This document shows, one piece after another, positions 1 through 9,803 of a stretch of 64,000 nucleotides of DNA; position 1 is the stretch's first letter, and every line of letters starts with the position of its first letter. Below the pieces are notes generated by a model. That model did no database searches. It saw only the letters and a program-made list of their open reading frames with translations, and was not told the origin of the DNA. The position numbers and the translations under genes are program-made. Source of the DNA: Lepidodermella squamata (taxonomy: Eukaryota; Gastrotricha); assembly GCA_047495785.1 (NCBI GenBank), contig JBLDXI010000042.1, forward strand, positions 2,108,001 to 2,172,000, in the 5' to 3' direction.

Positions 1-468
1 GTTGTATTCGTTAACAGCGATCGAATGCAGGCGAGATCGTTTGCGATTATGTGGCCGGATTGGTGGCATATAGCCTGCGCGTCGATGTTACGGCCAAGCC
101 ATACGTTGTCAGCATCAGATAGGGCGATAAATATTCTGTAATCTGCTGAAAAAGAATATTTTGAAATAACACAAGTTTTATTCGAACATTAATAATTCGC
201 TCGATTTCTTTCAATTTTTTAAAGTATTTTACATTTTAGAATAATTTTCGAAAAGTTTACTAAATTTAATTTTTAACAAATCAAATTAAAATTAGATGAA
301 GAAAACACATACATCTCTACATTTCCAATCTGAAAGTCTGGAATATTTTTTTAACGGTTGATTATTGAAAATTTACTCACTTTTTTGACAAGCGAATCCA
401 TAGCCTTCGATCTTACTGACGGAGACAGCAGTTAGGATTAAAATAGCTTCAAAAATTGAACTCGACAT
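1..468 (-). CDS. Secreted protein, 5' exons only, possible C-type lectin-like domain (runs off left edge)
   Basis: Minus-strand gene start. Exon 1 (468-381) begins with ATG and encodes a typical signal peptide, MSSSIFEAILILTAVSVSK, then GYGFACQK, and ends at a GTGAGT donor. A second clear exon (145-1), behind an acceptor ending TTTTTCAG, is open to the window edge and reads in part ADNVWLGRNIDAQAICHQSG. That resembles the alpha-2/Cys region of C-type lectin-like domains. A tiny exon is needed between them (candidate near 330-340, after ATTCCAG) and I could not fix its limits. Seen: signal peptide, splice signals, open frame. Inferred: the lectin-like assignment, which is weak because the fold-defining C-terminal half lies outside the window. 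Confidence 0.5.
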
Positions 469-1192
469 GGCGCTGAATTTACTGCGCCTTTTCATATGAG
501 CAAAATGCTGAATATTTTTACGGCCAGCCTGATGTAATTTATGTTCATTACAACTCCCGTGTTGGCTCGAGTGGCCTTATTACCGCAATAAATTGCATTG
601 CGTGTTATAGCTGAATGCTGAATCGATGATCTGCGTCAATTTATTACACACAAGGTCACGTATAAAAAAACACGAAAATAACGATTATTTTCTCATTTTT
701 ATTACACAAAGTTCGGCCAGTTTTCGTTCTTCTCCTGCAAGGGCCACGTGACAAAATTCGTGCCTGGTGTGACAAGTCAACCATATAAAAACCGAGACCG
801 CAAGAAATGGGATCCTTGCCGCATCAGCCGAAATAAAGTGGGACATTGAACCTTCGCGATTTGAAAGTGTAATTTCTCGGTCTGATGTGGGCGTTTTGCG
901 ATGTCGGTTTAATTAGGCCTAATTAGGTGTAGGCATCACTTGCCAAGTTTTCGCAAAACATTGATTTTTCCACACTCGGTTAACAGAATTGTCTTAATGC
1001 ACCAGCAACATCTCAGACGGTATTTTCCTTGAGAAAATTCAGAACCGGACCTTACGACTTGAGTTTACTGGGTAGTAATTACAACTAAAGATAATATAAG
1101 TATTTCAGAATCCTGATTTGAAGGTAACAAAACCTACATCCTACAATGCAATTCCTCTTTTGTTTCCGGTGATGGGTGATGGTAAAAGTTCA
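469..1192. other. Intergenic, no gene recognised
   Basis: AT-rich DNA between two minus-strand genes. It should contain the promoter of the left-edge gene and the 3' flank of the receptor gene. No convincing ORF, RNA gene or repeat was seen. Confidence 0.5.
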
Positions 1193-3466
1193 TCACTTTC
1201 TGGCGCTTGTATTTCCCAACGTAGTCTCGACTTTGTCAACTTTCCATCGCCAATGCCACGCGACAGCACTTGTGCCAGATATGATAAGCAAGCCGAAAGA
1301 AACCGCAGTTCTCTCAGTCACCGGTTGTCCCATTGTTATCGCTGCAATCAAAATCAGAGCCGGATACAACGTCATTGAGGCACAAGCCCCGATATACAGC
1401 GGCTTCAGCTCATCCAGTCCCTTCACGTGGCTCAATTGATAGGTTGGCAGCAAAGAGCTGAATAACATCAGGAAAATCGCTGCGCCAATGATTCCAAGTA
1501 AGCCCCAGGATGCCGGCCCAGATTCGCGGCAGTAGATCGACTTGGTTTCCACCATTTCATCTTTGATCTCATCGTAAAACGGCTCCCTGTTTAGCTCCAA
1601 TGAACAAGAGAAGCTCTGAATAAAAATCCATATAATGGATAGGCCAGTTATCACGACGAAGCAAACTCCCGTAGCCAGAGCTGTTTTTCGGTCAAGGCGT
1701 TTCCAAGCGCTTGGTGAAATTCCTATCGTAGCATGATTCAAATTGCCGCCATACATACTCGCTGGAGATCGACCGCCCGTGTTATGAACAGGTGTCACTT
1801 TTCGAATAAGCTCCGCGTAATAGGCGTCGATTTGCCCTCGAATATGGCGCATCAGCAGGTGCAACCGAGATGTTGTAGTCGCGAAGGTTAGCGATCCCCC
1901 AACAATTGCGAGGAATATCGAAGAAATCATTGGAACATCCTCGTTTGCGCCTAGACATGCTGCGACGTTCATGAGTACGCAACCGAAAGTTCCGGCAATG
2001 TTCGAAATTCGAAATCGACCTTTGATAAAGAAGAAAACTAGAATCTGGGCTATTGAAAACCCAACGGCAAGAAGGTAGATCGTGATTTGAACCCCTAAAG
2101 AAGTTCTTTCGATGACTACGCGGAGAGCAGCCCTATCTTTAGGCGGCGAGCCAAATGGCCAATCGATCTTTCGTAATACCTCGACGTCGAAATCGGTTGC
2201 TTCAAAGCTGCCTGGCTTCAACTGGAACCCTCGAATGACAGGGTAGATACCAGTTTTAGGGTTATAGGCATTTAGCCCCATTGGATCACCCTGGAAATGG
2301 CCCTCAGGACTGAACGTTTTCCGACCTGTTAGTCCGTAGAAATCAGAGTCTATCACAGCTCGACTGGTTTGCGCGAGAATCAACTCGGGGTATCTATCAT
2401 AGTCGGCCAAGCTAAGTCCAAAGTTACTTCTTAGCCTATTGTCAGTTCGATTCAGAGCTAACAGAGTCCCTGTTACCGCATCATGGTGAGTATGGGCGAA
2501 GAGTAGATTCTGAGGTAGTGTGGTCAGATTTTGTATAATCTGTTTGTGAAGAATCGACATGTTGATCCCGAATTCGCTAGACTTTGTGTTGTTCGTACTG
2601 ATATCAACCGGGCCGAAAACGAATGAGTGACTCGCCTGGTCTAGGTAAACCTGTTGCGGACATGAGCTGGGCAGGGTTGGCACGAACCCGCCGACCTGGA
2701 AGATGTAGACGTACCTCGGACCAGTTAGACCAGCTTTATGGGCTTCGCATATGAATTGATTCACCAAAGGAGCCGTTGATATAGATATCACTAGAACTCG
2801 AAGCCCGCTTTTCTTCAAAGTTTGAATGTCTTCGGGCGTGACTTCGTTATTCAAGATGTTGAAGTACGGTATTGTCAAGCCGAGTTGAACAGATTTTTCG
2901 TAGAGTAAGAAAGCAAGGGCGTAGTCGTTGACATTCGCTGAGTTGGTAAGGATTCCGAAGTCTCGCCAATTGCCAACGTTTTTGATGAAAACCGCTATGG
3001 AAAGCACCGCGACTCGCGATGTCGTAATAGAGATGTGAAGATATGGGTTCGCTTTTCGATCATCGAAAGACAACGCGCCGCATAAATTGCTCCAGGCAAC
3101 CATGTTGATTTGCCGCAGAAATGGCGAGACGGCCTTGCAACCGGTAGAAAACGCAGGTCCAACCATGATAGGAGCCTTGACTTCGTTAGGTTGAGCTTCA
3201 TAGCGAGTGAAGTCGATAACCTGCTTCGACGTGATTGTCCCTCGAACTTCGTCGTTGGAAACGAGTTCGACGTCGTAGTCGGGCAAAAAATCGCTGCGGT
3301 TGTTCGCAATGTCGACAATTAACTGAGCCGTGAATGTCATAGATGCGGCGATAATGGGATCCATTCCATTATACGGCTGGAAAATCAACACTTTCAGCTT
3401 TGTTTTGCTTTTAAACGTTGACGCCGAAGGAATTGTCAGGATCAGTATCAAAATGTTGAGTTTCAT
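1193..3466 (-). CDS. Intronless GABA-B-like family C GPCR (paralog A)
   Basis: Predicted 757-aa plasma-membrane receptor on one uninterrupted exon. The ATG at 3466 is chosen because it starts a signal peptide (MKLNILILILTIPSAS); the longer frame starts at TTG. Residues about 25-400 form a type I periplasmic-binding (ANF-receptor/Venus flytrap) domain. The linker has IDWPFGSPPKDRA, like the W-x-G-x-x-P-x-D stretch before TM1 of metazoan GABA-B receptors. Seven hydrophobic segments follow, at about 460-483, 490-508, 515-538, 598-620, 653-675, 693-713 and 720-740. There is no cysteine-rich domain, as in GABA-B rather than mGlu receptors. About 75% of residues appear shared with the receptor at 34278-36542. 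The ligand is unknown. Lack of introns, while neighbours have them, suggests an ancient retrocopy origin of this subfamily. Confidence 0.85.
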   Translation of the reverse strand: MKLNILILILTIPSASTFKSKTKLKVLIFQPYNGMDPIIAASMTFTAQLIVDIANNRSDFLPDYDVELVSNDEVRGTITSKQVIDFTRYEAQPNEVKAPIMVGPAFSTGCKAVSPFLRQINMVAWSNLCGALSFDDRKANPYLHISITTSRVAVLSIAVFIKNVGNWRDFGILTNSANVNDYALAFLLYEKSVQLGLTIPYFNILNNEVTPEDIQTLKKSGLRVLVISISTAPLVNQFICEAHKAGLTGPRYVYIFQVGGFVPTLPSSCPQQVYLDQASHSFVFGPVDISTNNTKSSEFGINMSILHKQIIQNLTTLPQNLLFAHTHHDAVTGTLLALNRTDNRLRSNFGLSLADYDRYPELILAQTSRAVIDSDFYGLTGRKTFSPEGHFQGDPMGLNAYNPKTGIYPVIRGFQLKPGSFEATDFDVEVLRKIDWPFGSPPKDRAALRVVIERTSLGVQITIYLLAVGFSIAQILVFFFIKGRFRISNIAGTFGCVLMNVAACLGANEDVPMISSIFLAIVGGSLTFATTTSRLHLLMRHIRGQIDAYYAELIRKVTPVHNTGGRSPASMYGGNLNHATIGISPSAWKRLDRKTALATGVCFVVITGLSIIWIFIQSFSCSLELNREPFYDEIKDEMVETKSIYCRESGPASWGLLGIIGAAIFLMLFSSLLPTYQLSHVKGLDELKPLYIGACASMTLYPALILIAAITMGQPVTERTAVSFGLLIISGTSAVAWHWRWKVDKVETTLGNTSARK

Positions 3467-4054
3467 TTTCAAAAGTCTCTAGTACTGGAAATTTATAAAA
3501 ATGGGCGAAGAGTCACGCTCAATCTGACTTAATTACATAATCTTCCCTAATACAGTTCTATTACTAACCTACATGCTGAGTTCCAACTGGCCTCGCAATT
3601 TTTCTAATATTCAACCCCCAACTGTGCGTGGCTTCAAGTTCTTGAAACTTTTTTTTACCGATCTCGCGAACGTGGGCTGTTTCAATCTAGCCTAATTGCG
3701 TAATTAAGCCTAATTGAGTGGATTTGGTCCCTTGAAAACGGCAGTTCAGTACTTGATACTTACTGTCGAATTGAGAATTAGTGTTCAAAGGTTCCCGCGA
3801 AAACTTCATCATCACAGCCTCACACATAACCACACTGAGCTTTTATGAAGTTGCCCAAGTTTGCAGCCTTCATAACGCCGCAGCTTCTCGTACCTTGTAC
3901 ATTGGACTTGAATTAAAGGTTTACTGTTAGGCTAAGGGGAGTGAGGTCCTGAATGATCCAATACAAGCTAGGCTAGCACAACTCTAATTATATTAGCTAT
4001 TTATTATCTGGTAATTCAAGAAGTGGTTCGAAAAGTGGGTACCAATTCTCAATC
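3467..4054. other. 5' flank of receptor A
   Basis: Upstream region of the minus-strand receptor. On the minus strand, TTTATAAATTTCCAG lies about 20-30 nt before the ATG; it could be a TATA-like element or a (trans-)splice acceptor. The rest is conserved in copy B (16379-16970). No ORF is supported. Confidence 0.45.
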
Positions 4055-5911
4055 TCCAAAGACCTAAATCTCAAATATCTGCGATTGAATATTAAATTTT
4101 CTGAGATAGGGGACGGCTCTGACCGTTGACGATTAAATATTGTATATACTTCTCGAAACTAACATCGACTACGTCAACTACGGCAAGCGAAGTTGTGGAT
4201 CGGCTGCCTGGCAATCAATCGAAGATGAGGCAGCTTCCATCCAACCCTAATAGGTTGGCTCTCGTGACAACGCTGTCATTTTTGCTGGCTTTCCTATCAG
4301 TCGTCACCTCTTCGGCAGTGATTCCTCCCCCCTCGGTACAGACCGGGCTCGAGGTTGCCCTGGTTTCCGAGACAGCGGCAAGTCAAAATCCAGGTCAGAC
4401 GGACAATTTTGAATTTTTGAATTTCATATCGGTTATGACGCCATTCGTAAACAACACCGAGGCCAAGCACGTGCCGCTCATGAAAATAATTCTTCTACTC
4501 GAAAGGATGCATCAGCTTGAAATTTGTTGCCCCATCAGTGTGCTTCCTAGCAACGGCGTGCTCAGATACGGCGTCACTAGCAACAGCGGCCCATCGGCCA
4601 CTACTATCCACGACGGTAGAACAACGGAAACGCTAACTCAGGAATGGCTTTCAATATTCTTCTGCTTCGCTGCGCGTGACCCCTTCCGCCAAGTTACTCG
4701 CCAGCGAGGTTTCATTTTGTTGATGTTGCTAATCTCGGGACTGTCACCGAACCCGGGACCGACTCAACCAGCTCAACTGGTACCGCCAACAATGGATCAC
4801 CAGGAACTAGTTGGATCGCGCTTTGCTCCGAACCTGCACTGCTTCGTGCAAGCAAATCTCAATGGCTTATTAACAAAAGACAAGCTTCCGAACCTAGCAG
4901 AGTTTGCGGAAGTAGTCCGTCCAACAGCAATCTTTCTTGGCGAGGTCAAAGTGCTGGATGGCTGCATGCCAAAATATGTTGACGACGCATTTGCAGAGAA
5001 CTTCAGCGTTCCTGAGGACCCATATTTCGGCTACGAATGTTTTTGGAAAGGTCGAGCGCATTCGGGTGGTGGAGGCGTCGGCTTACTGGTCTACAAAACA
5101 CACGCGGTGGTTGTCGAACGATCGCTGTCATCGAAAGTCTTTGAAAGTTATCAATGCGTTGTAACACTACCATCCGGGAAAATTCTTTCTATGACCTCGA
5201 TCTACAGGCGACCCAAGGGTTCCAGCGACGAGTTCAATAACAACGATGCCGACGATTTAGAGGAATTTCTTCTTCTCTGCAAAGACATCACGGCTGACTA
5301 CCACATCATCGGCGGAGACTTCAACTGGAACCTACGTGACGTAAATGTTGCTAGCGCGATGACTAAAGTGTTTGCTGACTTCGATCTACGACCAGCCTAC
5401 ACCCAACTAGTAACCCGACCCGCGTCTGAGAAATGCCTAGATCACTTCTGGACCAACATTCCTCAGGCCGAAATAGCGCAAACTGGCACGATCATGGGTC
5501 TCAGCGACCACTACGCGACATCGTTGGTTCTTGATAACGACGGCGAGGAAAAATCAAATCCCCCGACAAATTCAAAATTTCGCGACTACAACAGTGTTGA
5601 TACTGAACGACTCAATCAACTACTACAGGAGAAACTTGCGACGGTCAACGAGTCGGACGATTGCGAAACTTTCTGGTCTCAAATCAAACTCCGGCTTCTA
5701 GCAGTGATGGACGAAGTGGCCCCGTTGATCGACAAAGAACAAGCTAAAAAGCGAAATCGCCAAGCCAAGAAGAAGCATTTTGATCCAACGCTCACGCGGC
5801 GACAACGATTTTCAATTTTGTTGTTGTCTTTACTTTTCTATTGATCACTTGTCTGAGCTGTCCTCTTCTGGGCGTTATGGCTCTTTAAATAAATAAATAA
5901 ATAAATAAATC
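4055..5911 (+). mobile_element. CR1/L2-like non-LTR retroelement, RT-less, with exact empty site in copy B
   Basis: Insertion of about 1.86 kb present in duplication copy A only. Copy B reads straight through at about 16960-16965 (ACCAATTCTCAATC then GAAAAAAG), which defines both ends. AATC at 4051-4054 is repeated at 5908-5911 as a short target-site duplication. The element ends in an (AAAT)n tail typical of several non-LTR clades. It keeps a 5' ORF with APE-type endonuclease and the 3' end but has no reverse transcriptase, so it is an internally deleted, non-autonomous copy. Confidence 0.85.
4225..5844 (+). CDS. APE-type endonuclease ORF of CR1-like element (RT domain missing)
   Basis: Predicted 539 aa from the ATG at 4225; the frame also opens earlier from a non-ATG codon. 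The N-terminus is signal-like (LALVTTLSFLLAFLSVV). A hydrophobic LLISG stretch leads into GLSPNPGP (NPGP at about residues 176-179), resembling the 2A-like sequences known from CR1-type ORFs but lacking the usual D-x-E before NPGP. Residues about 205-445 are an exonuclease-endonuclease-phosphatase domain: QANLNG, the GEVK glutamate, GGGGVGLLVY, SIYRRP, GGDFNW, LDHFW and GLSDHYA. The frame then runs into a short basic tail and stops just before the element's 3' end, where RT would normally follow. In an active parent the endonuclease nicks target DNA; this copy cannot reverse transcribe. Confidence 0.85.
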   Translation: MRQLPSNPNRLALVTTLSFLLAFLSVVTSSAVIPPPSVQTGLEVALVSETAASQNPGQTDNFEFLNFISVMTPFVNNTEAKHVPLMKIILLLERMHQLEICCPISVLPSNGVLRYGVTSNSGPSATTIHDGRTTETLTQEWLSIFFCFAARDPFRQVTRQRGFILLMLLISGLSPNPGPTQPAQLVPPTMDHQELVGSRFAPNLHCFVQANLNGLLTKDKLPNLAEFAEVVRPTAIFLGEVKVLDGCMPKYVDDAFAENFSVPEDPYFGYECFWKGRAHSGGGGVGLLVYKTHAVVVERSLSSKVFESYQCVVTLPSGKILSMTSIYRRPKGSSDEFNNNDADDLEEFLLLCKDITADYHIIGGDFNWNLRDVNVASAMTKVFADFDLRPAYTQLVTRPASEKCLDHFWTNIPQAEIAQTGTIMGLSDHYATSLVLDNDGEEKSNPPTNSKFRDYNSVDTERLNQLLQEKLATVNESDDCETFWSQIKLRLLAVMDEVAPLIDKEQAKKRNRQAKKKHFDPTLTRRQRFSILLLSLLFY

Positions 5912-6441
5912 GAAAAAAGTTTCGAAGTAGAAGAATGACCTATATCGCTCACAGAAAATACTTGAATGGCGACGAAACGAACATGGATTGAAACACATTT
6001 AATCCCGCCATGCGCCCACAATCACTGACATGAGACATGAAACTGCACTAATATATAACTATCCGCATAATACTGAACCGTTTCGTCGATATTATTAGCC
6101 GCCAATTCAGCAACAGACGTTGTGATTCTTTTGCGCCCCCATGTGGGGTGAATCCTATAAAATAAGTACACTCTCAAAGTTGAAGCACAGTTTCGAACTT
6201 TCGCTACGTGTGGGTTCGATCGAATCGCGAAGTTAGTTCAAAGTACCCATCTCTCATTCACAGCTTTTATCTTGTACCGCAGTCACGTTTCGACCACGCC
6301 CACCAATGTTGAAAATGTCGAGCACGTCGATTCAATGTCAATCCAATTAACACGTATTTCTTTCGTTCGAAAAATTGGGCTGCACCCAACTTGTGCTATC
6401 CGATGAAGAACTTGTAAAGAAATTAGGTTGGTGATGCTGAT

Positions 6442-7265
6442 GTTACGACCCAAGTCTGAAAGCGACCACATCGCGGTCTGGTCGACCAGACCCCGACTGG
6501 GCATTACTCATGTTCCACGCCGCGCTTTGGTCGACCAGAATGCGACGGGCCTGCAATCTCTCTTATCAAACACCTTTGTCGGGCTTCGGCTCGTAGGTGT
6601 TAACCCAGGTACGGTGGGCTCCAAATCGAGAACAATGGACGCGCGTGCGCATTGTCCCGCCGTGCTCTGGCTCACACGCGCGCGCATGGGCCAGAGCCCG
6701 AATAAGTTTGATTTCAACTTTTACTAGTCATTCTATTTTTTATGTAGGTGGAAGCAAAAATAGTGTATTTAAGTGTCTATTAGCACGTGAGCGGCCACAG
6801 CTTGAGTCAGAAAAAATAACGGAATATTTAAAAAAGGCTCGATTATTACTATTAAACAAAAACAAACAAAAATCGCGAGTCAGTTAAGGCGCGCTGAATA
6901 TAGACAGTGCGTGAGACATACAGCTCGTGACTTTGCCATTTTTTTCGTAAATTTATATTAATTAAAAAAATGTTCGGCCACTCAACTCAGTCAATAAGCG
7001 CGGTCGGGCTCTGGCTCGCGCGCAACAAGTGTGAGCCAGAGCGCGGCGGGACAATGCGCGCGCGCGTCCATTGTTCTCGATTTGGAGCCCACCGTACCTG
7101 GGTTAACGCCTACGAGCCGAAGCCCGACAAAGGTGTTTGATAAGAGAGATTGCAGGCCCGTCGCATCCTGGTCGACTAGAGCGCGGCGTGGAAATCGACT
7201 ATGGCCACGTCGGGGTCTGGTCGACCAGACCGCGATGTGGTCGCTTTCGGACTTGGGTCGTAACA
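6442..7265. mobile_element. Foldback (long inverted-repeat) element, 824 bp
   Basis: Begins GTTACGACCCAAGTC and ends with its reverse complement GACTTGGGTCGTAAC plus one A. Long imperfect inverted arms (about 6442-6720 and 7008-7264) contain several CTGGTCGACCAG palindromes and a CG-rich GCGCGCGC stretch, around a roughly 290-bp AT-rich centre. CTGAT flanks both sides (6437-6441 and 7266-7270), and copy B has the unoccupied site at about 17485-17492. No transposase ORF is present; ORFs in the arms are by-products of the repeats. Confidence 0.85.
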
Positions 7266-7270
7266 CTGAT

Positions 7271-8008
7271 ACTTGAAATGATTTTATTGAAGCCGAAATC
7301 GAATCATTGCAAACTATAGCTTGATGGGGAACATTTTTAACATGTAACATGTAAAAAATAACATTATTTTGATATGAGTGAATATCGACCCTGATCGAAA
7401 ATGAGAAATACTTTTACGGTCCTCATACTGCCTTATTGATTGAATTGGTATTCCATGTCTAAACTGTGTTATAAGCTATAATTATTCTTAGGCATAGCTC
7501 TGGCACAGGTTGACGTTATCGGACCTACACTGGACCTCCAGGGTTTTGATTTGGCACAGCCTTGTTCACTGGCCACTGGTAAATTATAACTCAAGCTCAT
7601 CCTTCTAGCATCCGCCTGAATATATTTAGTTCACCCCGGTGGCTGACAGCCAGAGAAATAAATAATCAGCCGCTAAATTTAGGAGTCACCGCCATTCCCC
7701 TGTACTTCGTACACTGATTTCAGATTGAATAAGTAATCCGGTTTCACTGCAAGCGGTCCTTATGATTTATGATTAATCAGGATTGGTCATGTCCTAATTC
7801 CTAATTTCAAAAAACAACATAGGTTACTGAATTTTATTTACATATAAATATAACTACCGACAATCCTGCATAAAAATAGGTTGTAATAATCACGTGTACG
7901 TATACATTATATGTGTTGTTGTGCTGAATACCGTCTCGCGTTCCTTTCAAGAGAGGCAGCCAAGTTTCTATTACTCATAATATATTCGTAAGATAATTCA
8001 TCATTGTG
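7271..8008. other. Promoter-side intergenic of small gene 1
   Basis: Conserved with copy B except that B has a MITE inserted in the corresponding stretch. No gene seen. Confidence 0.5.
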
Positions 8009-8016
8009 TATAAAAA
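8009..8016 (+). promoter_or_regulatory. Candidate TATA box of small gene 1
   Basis: TATAAAAA 121-128 bases upstream of the ATG, conserved in copy B. The promoter role is inferred from position and motif only. Confidence 0.4.
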
Positions 8017-8136
8017 CTTCCAAAAAACTTGATATAATGGTTTGAAATTCGTCACCCTGAAGATATGTAATATTGTCTCTTGGAGTCGTGGAAATATTTA
8101 GCTAATGCTCTAATAGTGATCCGGCAATCTCATATT

Positions 8137-8618
8137 ATGTCTTTCCTCCTAATCTGTTTTTTAATTTGGACATTGCCTGTTGCTGCTTCTACCCAGCCCA
8201 TCGTGCCTGAAACTGAAACGGCCATTGCTGCGACGGATGATCAAGAATCACCGGCAGTAGGCTTTGAAGCTGCGAATGCTACTGTATCGACTGAAATCAC
8301 TGATATCGACGCAACATCGAATCTATTCAACACAACTGGTAAGATTTTTGGCATTCTAATTTCCAGATTTTTCAAACCAGTCTTCCCGGAATAGATAAAA
8401 AGGCGCGAAGACTGAGACCAATCGTGCTGAAATTGCTGAAAGAAGGCAATGCGGAGATTACGGATCTGATTAGTCGAATTATCAACAGACTTCGTTTTAA
8501 AATGTGCATGTATATCTTCAAATGGCGTGCCCTCTGCAAGAACAGGGTGACGTTCTACCTGTGGGCGCAGTATCGTGCCAAAGAAATTATGTCTGGCAAG
8601 CATGACCATTTGCTATAA
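8137..8618 (+). CDS. Small secreted protein, family S (copy A, gene 1)
   Basis: Two exons, 8137-8338 and 8395-8618, around a 56-nt phase-1 intron (GTAAG..AATAG), giving 141 aa. The ATG at 8137 starts a strong signal peptide (MSFLLICFLIWTLPVAAS). A Thr/Ala/Glu-rich stretch follows, then a basic helical C-terminal half ending with VTFYLWAQYRAKEIMSGKHD. That tail, the intron phase and even the intron length match the gene at 13470-14032 (VTFYMWANRVVEDIMSGKND), so the two are paralogs. I do not recognise the family. AATAAA motifs follow the stop directly. It sits between two GABA-B-like receptors in a unit that duplicated as a whole, so a secreted partner of the receptors is conceivable but unproven. 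Confidence 0.75.
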
Positions 8619-9803
8619 TAAAATAAAATAAAGGACAGAAAAACTGATCATCAACGCTGTTCAGCTGGCAAACTGCTGGCAACGCTGTTCAAGAAAATGG
8701 CTTACCAGCCCATGCCAAGCACGTCTCAAATACATAAGGACGCATTGACCAAGCCACGCAGAAGGCGAGATCGCATTTAAGACCTGCCTAATCTGTTGGC
8801 TGGAATTGTCACAAAAACAGACGTGGCGTGAGGTGGTGACTTTTTTCCGAGAAGCGAGCCATACTTTGGGGTCTATTTTACCTAGTTTTCGCCGTTTAGT
8901 GGCTCTACTGGGCATTGGATTCATCCAATTTTCGAAAAAGTACAGTAAGTAAGTAAATAAGTAAGTAAAGTAAGTAATCTGTGTCTCGGAATGCGAATGA
9001 GTTTCCAGCGTTGTTCAGTGTTAATATTGGAAACATTGCTAATTTGTGAACTCAGACTTTTATAATCGAAGAATAAATTCGGACCTTCCCATATATCTCA
9101 GTATCATTTATTTTGACATTCTAAACTGGAAAATATGCCATTTCGAGTTTGTCCCTTAAGCAAGTGCTATTTTTGTTTCTATTGCTAAAAATAATTTGCT
9201 AATTTGCTATCAATAGCGCAAGCATCATAGAAACCCCCATGATGATTGGTTATTGTCCATTAACGGTAAAATAATGTTTCCTCCACAAGCTCCTTCATAA
9301 CAACAAGCTCACGGATTGCTTACATTTTTCTATGTTTTTTCTAACAAAATCTCTGATAAATCTCACTTTTGAAATTAGTAATAAAATGTGCAACTTTTGA
9401 CTTTCACCGTACGTTTTGTAGTACGTTTTGATAAATACATTATTATCATAAAGACCAATCACCCATATGCTCGCACACAAAATTCTCTCACTTGACACTA
9501 TTTGAAGTCACTGATGAGTTGGCTGCTATCACTTTGATTGGAGGCGTTCGATTGAGAAAGGGCCAGCGCGTGATATGGGACTCGGTGCGTGATGATGTGC
9601 GTTTTATTTTTAGAAAATCCGCCCAATTAACCTCTGCCATTGCATAGTAATGCATTGACATAGTTTTTGCCTCATCATTATAGCCTTACATGATGTCCGA
9701 ATACAATTAAGCTTCTGGTTCTTGAGTTACACGCATACCAACATTCCTAAGGTGCAAATAAAAGCGGAAATTATTTTATAAATATCAGCATTTTCACACT
9801 CAA
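8619..9803. other. Intergenic between small gene 1 and receptor B
   Basis: Contains a GTAA microsatellite (8944-8976) missing from copy B and the identity step at 9114. From there rightwards it is identical to copy B. No gene supported. Confidence 0.5.

Noticed and set aside
6428-7350. Several ORFs of 60-120 aa on both strands
   Set aside because: They mirror each other because they lie in the inverted arms of the foldback element; no start, splice or family support.
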